From: an uncultured Prevotellaceae bacterium
GTDB lineage: Bacteria > Bacteroidota > Bacteroidia > Bacteroidales > Bacteroidaceae
Length of the DNA: 64,000 bases
NCBI GenBank assembly: GCA_900316505.1
Contig: ONDH01000002.1
Location: forward strand, 1 to 64,000
Reading direction: 5' to 3'
Both the position numbers and the translations under genes were made by a program. Below the pieces are notes generated by a model, which made no database searches, had not been told where the DNA came from, and saw only the letters and a program-made list of their open reading frames with translations. Positions 8,733 through 15,300 of this stretch are shown here, piece by piece. Positions within the stretch are counted from its first letter, which is position 1. Each line of letters begins with the position of its first letter.

Positions 8733-9068
8733 ATGGATTTCAAGAAAACCAATGCACCAACGACAACTGTGACACGTAACTTGATGGATTTGTGTCGTGA
8801 CACGAACAATGTGTATGAAAGCGTTGCCATCATCTCTAAGCGCGCTAATCAGATTGCTGCTGAGATGAAAGACGAACTCAGCAAGAAGCTCGTTGAGTTT
8901 GGTTCACACACCGACACGCTCGAAGAGGTGTTCGAGAATGAGGAGCAGATTCAGATTTCCCGTTACTACGAGCGTCTGCCAAAGCCAACCCTCATCGCCA
9001 CTCAAGAGTTCCTTGAGGATAAGGTTTACTACCGCAACCCTTCTAAGGAAGCTGACAGATCCATCTAA
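8733..9068 (+). CDS. rpoZ: RNA polymerase omega subunit, Bacteroidetes type
   Basis: A 111-aa protein with the omega core: an N-terminal segment followed by YESVAIISKRANQI, the helix that clamps the beta-prime C-terminus. Omega assists assembly of RNA polymerase and, in some bacteria, helps bind ppGpp. Bacteroidetes versions are divergent and longer at the C-terminus, as here. The position between bamD and a DUF4293 gene is a typical Bacteroidales gene order, which supports the call. The gap to the next gene is only 5 bases. Confidence 0.88.
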   Translation: MDFKKTNAPTTTVTRNLMDLCRDTNNVYESVAIISKRANQIAAEMKDELSKKLVEFGSHTDTLEEVFENEEQIQISRYYERLPKPTLIATQEFLEDKVYYRNPSKEADRSI

Positions 9069-9073
9069 AATCC

Positions 9074-9589
9074 ATGATCCAGCGAATCCAAACAGTCTAT
9101 CTGGCACTGGTGCTTATTTTCTCATTCGTGGGACTCATCTCCACCATAGGAGAATGGACAGTAGCAGATGCAGTGGTGGCACATTTCAGCAACTTCACGT
9201 TTGGAGCTGAGGGAGCGTTCAAGGAATTAGACTCCACGAGTGGTCCCTGGTGTTTGGGTGTGCTGCTCATCATGGTGATGTTCCTGACACTCATGAGCAT
9301 CATGCTGTTCCGCAAACGCATGCGCCAGTTACGCCTCACCATCCTCAGCACCATTCTGCTGGTTGGCTATGTGGCAGCATACGCCGTGTTTGCCTACTAC
9401 TACCATTTGAATCTCGACTTGTGCGCGTTAACAGCGTATGAGAAAGGTATAGAGGGGTGCATATCGCCAACTTTCCATCTGAAATTTGCAGCGGTTTTGC
9501 CGATACTAAGCATCATCCTTAATTGCCTTGCCATCCAAGGAATCCGCAAGGATGAAGCATTGGTGCGTTCCCTCGACAGGATTCGATAG
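9074..9589 (+). CDS. DUF4293 membrane protein
   Basis: A 171-aa integral membrane protein starting MIQRIQTVYLAL, which is typical of the DUF4293 family of Bacteroidetes. Four hydrophobic segments are visible at roughly residues 5-25, 55-75, 85-110 and 130-155. It is the last gene of the bamD-rpoZ unit. Its function is unknown. The conserved linkage suggests a role in the envelope, but that is only an inference from position. Confidence 0.88.
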   Translation: MIQRIQTVYLALVLIFSFVGLISTIGEWTVADAVVAHFSNFTFGAEGAFKELDSTSGPWCLGVLLIMVMFLTLMSIMLFRKRMRQLRLTILSTILLVGYVAAYAVFAYYYHLNLDLCALTAYEKGIEGCISPTFHLKFAAVLPILSIILNCLAIQGIRKDEALVRSLDRIR

Positions 9590-9687
9590 AAAGGTGCTTC
9601 TGACCCACCCTTCTTATATATAATCAATGTGTAAGGAGAAGCGTCAAAAAGAAAAAACATTTTCAAGATATTTTTTTCCTGAAATGT

Positions 9688-9718
9688 TTTGTCAGTTTGA
9701 GAAAAAGTAGTACCTTTG
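9688..9718 (+). promoter_or_regulatory. Promoter of the + strand tRNA cluster
   Basis: TTTG at 9688-9691, 19 bases, then TACCTTTG at 9711-9718. This is a near-ideal Bacteroidetes promoter 22 bases ahead of the first tRNA. Confidence 0.8.
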
Positions 9719-9740
9719 CACTCGCAATCGGAAAAGCAAT

Positions 9741-9813
9741 GCGGAAATAGCTCAGTTGGTAGAGCACAACCTTGCCAAGGTTGGGGTCGCGAGTTCGAGT
9801 CTCGTTTTCCGCT
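9741..9813 (+). tRNA. tRNA-Gly (GCC), copy 1
   Basis: A 73-base cloverleaf with acceptor stem GCGGAAA/TTTCCGC, loop TTGCCAA giving anticodon GCC, and T-loop TTCGAGT. CCA is not encoded. The same 73 bases occur again at 10095 and 10240. Confidence 0.96.
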
Positions 9814-9852
9814 CTCCTGCGACAAAACAGGAAGCTCTTTGAGAAAAAGCTT

Positions 9853-9936
9853 GCCCACGTGGCGGAATGGTAGACGCGCTCGTTTCAGGTGCGAGTGTTG
9901 AGAGACGTGCAAGTTCGATTCTTGTCGTGGGCACCA
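9853..9936 (+). tRNA. tRNA-Leu (CAG)
   Basis: Class II tRNA with acceptor GCCCACG/CGTGGGC and anticodon loop TTCAGGT giving CAG. It has a long variable arm, and CCA is encoded (9934-9936), unlike the neighbouring tRNAs. Confidence 0.95.
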
Positions 9937-9943
9937 AAAGAAT

Positions 9944-10025
9944 GGAGAGGTGGCGGAATGGTAGACGCGCTACTTTGAGGGGGTAGTGGGCTCAGCCCGT
10001 GGGAGTTCGAGTCTCCTCCTCTTCA
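9944..10025 (+). tRNA. tRNA-Leu (GAG), copy 1
   Basis: Class II tRNA of 82 bases with loop TTTGAGG giving anticodon GAG and a long variable arm. An identical 82-base copy lies inverted at 11258-11339. It starts 8 bases after tRNA-Leu (CAG). Confidence 0.95.
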
Positions 10026-10094
10026 CTCAGAAAACCGACACTCAGGAAGACTCTGGAGAGAGTTCCTTCGACAAATATTGAAATAAACATCCCT

Positions 10095-10167
10095 GCGGAA
10101 ATAGCTCAGTTGGTAGAGCACAACCTTGCCAAGGTTGGGGTCGCGAGTTCGAGTCTCGTTTTCCGCT
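10095..10167 (+). tRNA. tRNA-Gly (GCC), copy 2
   Basis: Identical to the copy at 9741-9813, anticodon GCC, no encoded CCA. Confidence 0.96.
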
Positions 10168-10239
10168 CTAAAAATAATGGTTCATAATAAATTAAGGGAT
10201 TATTTGTGATTCCTGTTTGCGAAAATAGAAATCACGTGT

Positions 10240-10312
10240 GCGGAAATAGCTCAGTTGGTAGAGCACAACCTTGCCAAGGTTGGGGTCGCGAGTTCGAGTC
10301 TCGTTTTCCGCT
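10240..10312 (+). tRNA. tRNA-Gly (GCC), copy 3
   Basis: The third identical tRNA-Gly (GCC). It is the last gene of the + cluster, followed by a terminator at 10348. Confidence 0.96.
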
Positions 10313-10347
10313 CATCATTTAGACATTCGTTTTTTCATAGCATTTTG

Positions 10348-10377
10348 TGTATCAGAGGCCGCGAGGTTTCTGATACA
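10348..10377 (+). terminator. Rho-independent terminator of the + tRNA cluster
   Basis: TGTATCAGA pairs with TCTGATACA around a 12-base loop, followed directly by a T run (TTTTTTAT). Confidence 0.85.
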
Positions 10378-10418
10378 TTTTTTATATCTCCACCTTATCA
10401 CCAGCAGCACCAAACAAC

Positions 10419-10616
10419 ACAACGACACTCTACTAAGACTCAGGAGACACTGACATTGAGTATTCATTACCAGCAACAGGTAATACAACGACGCCCTACT
10501 AAGACTCGGGAGACACTGACATTGAGTATTCATTACCAGCAACAGGTGATACAACGACACTCATCAAAGACTCGGCAGACCTTGAATGGCACACATATTA
10601 CTAACATCAGGTAATA
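10419..10616. repeat. 66-bp tandem repeat, three units
   Basis: Units begin with ACAACGAC at 10419, 10485 and 10551, exactly 66 bases apart. Units 1 and 2 are nearly identical over their second half; unit 3 is degenerate. Although 66 is divisible by 3, the reading frame through it starts inside the tRNA-Gly gene and has no plausible start, so it is treated as noncoding. It lies between two convergent tRNA clusters. Confidence 0.85.
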
Positions 10617-10702
10617 CAACATCCCTGACGACCTCCAGCCTCATTTCACAGTTTCCCCGCCGTATTTCCTCACCCACCTCACAATATCCCCATATATCGC
10701 AA

Positions 10703-10728
10703 GAGAGAGCCACTTACGTGACTCTCTC
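10703..10728. terminator. Hairpin with CAC/GTG core
   Basis: GAGAGAG pairs with CTCTCTC, then one mismatch, then CAC/GTG around a TTAC loop. Its core is the same as the hairpin at 10911-10945. It lacks a T run, so it may be a repeat element rather than a working terminator. Confidence 0.45.
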
Positions 10729-10784
10729 CAGATAAAGCATGGAGGAAATAGAGGAAGATGAACCAACTTCGTTGATAAAGTCTC

Positions 10785-10848
10785 TTTCGTGAAAGAGCAG
10801 CCAAAATTGATTTCCGTGAAAGAATTGCTAAAGGTTTTTCGTGAAAGA
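10785..10848. repeat. Three TTTCGTGAAAGA palindromes, 26 bp apart
   Basis: The 12-13 base core TTTC(C)GTGAAAGA occurs at 10785, 10811 and 10837, an exact 26-bp period. The first is part of the palindrome CTCTTTCGTGAAAGAG. The stretch from 10620 to 10910 holds no credible gene. Confidence 0.6.
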
Positions 10849-10910
10849 GCTGCACGATGACGAACACTCAGGATTCTAACTACTGGGGCTCTTCCACTTT
10901 CACTCATAAC

Positions 10911-10945
10911 GCAAGAAAGAGCCACCTACGTGACTCTTTCTTTGC
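10911..10945 (-). terminator. Terminator of the - strand tRNA cluster
   Basis: GCAAGAAAGAG pairs with CTCTTTCTTTGC with a one-base bulge, with CAC/GTG inside. It abuts the 3' end of tRNA-Ser, the last gene of the - cluster. Confidence 0.65.
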
Positions 10946-11029
10946 GGAGGGAGAGGGATTCGAACCCCCGGTGCCTCTCAGCACGACGGTTTTCAAGACC
11001 GTTGTAATCGACCACTCTACCATCCCTCC
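10945..11029 (-). tRNA. tRNA-Ser (TGA)
   Basis: Class II tRNA of 85 bases. Acceptor GGAGGGA/TCCCTCC, loop CTTGAAA giving anticodon TGA, long variable arm, discriminator G. CCA is not encoded. Confidence 0.95.
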
Positions 11030-11072
11030 TAAAATGAAAGGGATTTTGATATTGTCTCAATCCCTTTCCTTG

Positions 11073-11145
11073 TACGCCCTCAGGGGCTCGAACCCTGGAC
11101 CCATTGATTAAGAGTCAATTGCTCTACCAACTGAGCTAAGGACGC
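11073..11145 (-). tRNA. tRNA-Lys (CTT)
   Basis: A 73-base tRNA. Loop CTCTTAA gives anticodon CTT; acceptor GCGTCCT/AGGGCGT with one G-T pair. Confidence 0.95.
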
Positions 11146-11159
11146 ATCTTTATGTTTGG

Positions 11160-11233
11160 CGCTTCAGGATGGGCTTGAACCAACGACCCCATGATTAACA
11201 GTCATGTGCTCTAACCAACTGAGCTACTGAAGC
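11160..11233 (-). tRNA. tRNA-Asn (GTT)
   Basis: A 74-base tRNA. Loop CTGTTAA gives anticodon GTT; acceptor GCTTCAG/CTGAAGC, discriminator G. Confidence 0.94.
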
Positions 11234-11257
11234 ATTTTTATCTTGGCGTTCCTTGTG

Positions 11258-11339
11258 TGAAGAGGAGGAGACTCGAACTCCCACGGGCTGAGCCCACTAC
11301 CCCCTCAAAGTAGCGCGTCTACCATTCCGCCACCTCTCC
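11258..11339 (-). tRNA. tRNA-Leu (GAG), copy 2
   Basis: Identical in all 82 bases to the + strand copy at 9944-10025, so the two form a perfect inverted repeat about 1.2 kb apart. Confidence 0.95.
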
Positions 11340-11394
11340 ATTGAAGGATTTCTATGTTTTTGACCTTTGCCGGAATGAAACCGCCTTGAGTCTT

Positions 11395-11462
11395 TTTTAG
11401 AGCCTCTTGTCGGAGTGACTTTGTCGATCCGCCAAGTGTCTATTTTAGAGCCTCTTGTCGGA
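11395..11462. repeat. Duplicated 3' end of tRNA-Thr
   Basis: A 20-base word starting TTTTAGAGCC occurs at 11395-11414 and again at 11443-11462, 48 bases apart. The right copy is the 3' end of tRNA-Thr plus flank. A duplicated tRNA 3' end can be an att remnant, but no integrase is present and the spacer is short. Confidence 0.75.
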
Positions 11463-11522
11463 TTCGAACCAACGACCCCGAGATTACAAATCACGTGCTC
11501 TGGCCAACTGAGCTAAAGAGGC
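11449..11522 (-). tRNA. tRNA-Thr (TGT)
   Basis: A 74-base tRNA. Loop TTTGTAA gives anticodon TGT; acceptor GCCTCTT/AAGAGGC. Its last bases are duplicated 48 bases downstream. Confidence 0.95.
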
Positions 11523-11546
11523 AAGCATCGGAAGTTCCGATTGGAG

Positions 11547-11619
11547 AGCGGAAGACGGGGCTCAAACCCGCGACCCCCAGCTTGGAAGGCTAGTGCTCTA
11601 TCAACTGAGCTACTTCCGC
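11547..11619 (-). tRNA. tRNA-Gly (TCC)
   Basis: A 73-base tRNA. Loop CTTCCAA gives anticodon TCC; acceptor GCGGAAG/CTTCCGC. Confidence 0.95.
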
Positions 11620-11660
11620 GACCTAATCCTCATTTTCTCTTTTAGTGTTTCCACTATCTA

Positions 11661-11736
11661 ATTGACTTCACTTTCGTTTCGTCTATCCGTGGACTTCACC
11701 ATGATTGACTACACTTTCGTTTCGTCTATCCGTGGG
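11661..11736. repeat. Direct repeat beside tRNA-Tyr
   Basis: About 32 bases (11661-11692) recur at 11704-11736 with one mismatch near the start, a 43-base offset. The right copy runs into the 3' end of tRNA-Tyr, so, as at tRNA-Thr, a tRNA 3' flank has been duplicated. Confidence 0.75.
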
Positions 11737-11815
11737 CAGGGACGGATTCGAACCGCCGAAGCCGCAAGGCAACAGATTTACAGTCTGCCCGTTTTAACCA
11801 CTTACCTACCTACCC
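11733..11815 (-). tRNA. tRNA-Tyr (GTA)
   Basis: Class II tRNA of 83 bases. Loop CTGTAAA gives anticodon GTA; acceptor GGGTAGG/CCTGCCC. Confidence 0.95.
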
Positions 11816-11848
11816 GAAGCTTTAGTTTACACTATCGCCTATTAGATG

Positions 11849-11922
11849 TGACTCGCACAGGATTCAAACCTGTAACCTTTTGATCCGTAGTCAAATGCTC
11901 TATTCAGTTGAGCTAGCGAGCC
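11849..11922 (-). tRNA. tRNA-Arg (ACG)
   Basis: A 74-base tRNA. Loop CTACGGA gives anticodon ACG (A34 normally becomes inosine); acceptor GGCTCGC/GCGAGTC with one G-T pair. Confidence 0.95.
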
Positions 11923-12004
11923 AAATGAGTCATACTGTCAAAGAAATGGGCACTGGTTGGGATATTGAAAAGATGTCTTCGACAAACTTTCATCTTCACC
12001 AACG

Positions 12005-12079
12005 TGGGCGCTGACGGATTCGAACCGCCGACCCTCTGCTTGTAAGGCAGACGCTCTGAACCAACTGAGCTAAGCGCCC
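12005..12079 (-). tRNA. tRNA-Val (TAC)
   Basis: A 75-base tRNA, first of the - cluster. Loop CTTACAA gives anticodon TAC; acceptor GGGCGCT/AGCGCCC. Confidence 0.95.
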
Positions 12080-12168
12080 TCTTGTCCCACCGGAAAGTCC
12101 CTTCAGAATGACGTGGTCTCACGCGACTTTGTCATGTTGCTTCCTCTGTTCCTTCCCGAAAGCGAGTG

Positions 12169-12200
12169 CAAAGGTAGAGACTTTTTGGCAAACTGCCAAA
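12169..12200 (-). promoter_or_regulatory. Promoter of the - strand tRNA cluster
   Basis: On the - strand TTTG (12200-12197), 20 bases, then TACCTTTG (12176-12169). The first tRNA starts about 90 bases downstream. Confidence 0.78.
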
Positions 12201-12306
12201 TAATTCAAGGTTTTTTTTCCAACTTTTTTTATTTAGCCTCGTTAAATCACTGATAATCAGCAAAGCCTTTTTCACGCACTCATCTGTAAGACAGAGTTGG
12301 AGAGCA

Positions 12307-15300
12307 TTATTTGTTTGTTTTCACATTCACCTTCATACCCTCCGTATGACCTCCAAACTGCTTGGCATAGACGCACTCGACAGTGGACACACCCACTTGA
12401 TATGAGCCTGCACGGACAATGGAATAATCCATATCGACCGTAGAACTGCCACGGGTGAACCAATCGAAGAACATGTCGAAGTGAGAATCGTGGATGGACA
12501 AATAGCAACCTCTGCCACCCATATTCTGATAGCCAGAGAGATGTCTCAGTGGTTCAAGACAAGCAGGATGCTGTGCCGACACACGCACGAAGTCCATATC
12601 GCGGTCTGCCGTAATGATGTGGCGAATACGCACTTTGTCCCCCACCCTCAGTGGTTGGTTTGGATTGAAGTCTTCCCACTTGGTGCTCCCTGCCTGCTGA
12701 ATGTAGAGTTTTCGTTCAATCTTCAGTTCGTTCGTTGCATAGAGTTTCAGGCTGCCCACATCCTCAAGGAAGGTGGCATAAGCAGCACCCCAAGACACGC
12801 CTGGTGTCTGCTTCTTCACTTCAAGTTGCTGTACACCATCTTTCAGCACCTCTTCAGGTGTGTCTGCCAGCACATTGCCTTCAAGAAGAAGATTCGCTTC
12901 ACGTCCTTCCAATTCGTCACGTTCCGTGTTGATAGTGCCATAGTCCATCTCTTTCAGTTCTGTGCCATCCACCACCAAGACAGGCTGCTTATTCTCATGG
13001 AAGGTTTCCAAAGGTGACACTTTCAGCAGGAAGTCAGCCACATCGATCGTGTTCATTGGGTTGTCCCACTTCTGCACCTGCTTCTGAGAGATAAGCCATA
13101 ACTGCATTTCGTTCAGGAATGGATCATTCTTGTCCTTCTGATGGATTGCCTGCATTGCTGCAATCTGGGTTGGAATTCGATAGTCCATCCATGAATAGTA
13201 GGCAGCGTCAGTGGCATAGAAACGTCCTTGTCCAGGCTTCTCCACTGTGTAATCCTTTAAGAAGTTCACGAACTTATCAGCAGACTTCGCATGTCCGAAA
13301 GCACGCAATGTGTATGCAGTGTTTGCCACACCAAAGATGGTCAAGTCACGAGGTGCCTTCTCCAACTTGGAAAGATATTCCTCACGCATCTTCTTGACAT
13401 TGCTGTCCACCTCCCTGTTAGGCATCTGAGCTGAAACATAGAGATAACGGATGTCGCTGTCGTATGGCACAATCTTCACCTTGTTCTTCTTCGCCTTCTG
13501 ATAAGCTTTCAATTCATATTGGTCTAGATACTTCATACCCGCATCCAGCATCTTCTTGACTTGTGCATTCGGATTTGGCAATTTAGCTAATTGGCCACAA
13601 ACAGCCAGTGTGGTGTAGAAGCTGCTATTCATACCCTTAAACCAACTCCATCCACCATCAGCATTCTGCAAACTTGCCAACTTCAACTCAGCCCGCTCGG
13701 TACGCTTCTTCAGGTCTGCGCTATTCTCCTGCTTTTCCAAGACAGGGAATGTCTGCATCAAATCCACCAGACGCGAGTTGGCATAGAGCGAAGTGGAGAA
13801 GTCGATGGCATCGTCCACTGGAGGATTCTTCACACTGCGCAAAGCCTCGATGCACATCCATGCAGGATTATCAGTGTATTCCACTTTCAGCACACGATTG
13901 GTGGCAGTGGCGGAATTCCCGTTGTAAAGCTTGCTCAAATCCATCGTCTTTGTCACCTCTGAGCCATCAGCCTTACCAATAATATAATAAGGTACAGCCT
14001 CCACCATTTCCTTCTTGGTGGTAAGGACGGGCAGATGATTCTTCTCACCGTCACTCACATTACCCGACATGGCAATGATTTCACAGTCAAGGTCTGTCCA
14101 CTCTTCTTTCACATCGAAATTGAAATCGACGCCCACCGTCTTGCCTGCTTCCACAGCAAAAGCCTTCTCCACCGTCAGCACCACCTCTTCCGTCTTAGGA
14201 TCAAGCAGACGCATCCGCACAGCACCATTCAAATCCTTTTCGCTCTGATTGATGATGGACGATGCCACCACCGCATTGTCACCCCAACGCACGAAACGTG
14301 GCATGTTAGGTCTGAGCATGAATTCTTTGCGTGCCTGCGCTTTTGCACGAAGCATTCCATAATCCACATCCTTCGTATGTGCAAAGCCCATGAACTGCCA
14401 TTCAGTCAATGATTCCGGCAAAGTGAATTGAATACTTACATTACCCTTCTTGTCCGACACAAGATGTGGCAAGAAGAAGGCAGTCTCTGCAAAGTTTTCA
14501 CGAATAGTAGCTTTATCAAAGTTCTCCTCTGGAACAACTTCTTCTGGAGCAGTTTCAGCTTCAGGCGACATCATCTTTGCAGACATCACTTCTGGTGCAT
14601 TCATGACCATGCCATCCTCGTCAGCCACCACCCTCATGGCTCTGCTCTCATATACCATCATCGCTCCCTTTCCTCCAGCCATGCGCAAATAACGATCATG
14701 CATAAAGATATTCAGCATGTCATAAGTTCGTGAATAAGAATGTTCACGAGAATATGGTCCACTCATACTGAATGAGGGGAAAGAGAAGCGGTCAGAGCAA
14801 CTCACATTTGCATTTGGAATGTATCGGGGGAAACCTAATCCGAAACTCCAATAGTGAGAATAGATGCGGTCAAGCGATGCGTCATACAGCACAGCCATCA
14901 TCTCAGCACCACTCACACGCTTGCCATCCTTGTCTGTCACCGTCAATGACCACTGTTCCTGCTGACCAGGCTGCAACTTGTCGCGGAAGGTAGACCATTC
15001 CAGTTTCAGTTTCTTCTCTGGACGTACCAAAGAGAAGGTCTGCGACATACGTGAGAATTGTCCATTGCGCACATACATGACACACACCTCAATGCCTTCG
15101 CCCCACTCTTTCTTGTACGGCAAACGCAGATGCTTCATGGTGCCGTCTGTCACACCCACTTGATGGTCAATCAGTCCTGTGGCGTTATACACATTATAAA
15201 TTACGTATGCATCTGTTTCGTCTGTCGTGAAATAGAGATCCACAGCCCCACCCTCTGTAAAGACGGAGTTCTCCGTATAGAGGAAGTCTTTCTCCACCTC

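Noticed and set aside
10255..10614. 119-aa repeat protein over the 66-bp repeats
   Set aside because: The frame begins inside tRNA-Gly and passes through its terminator.
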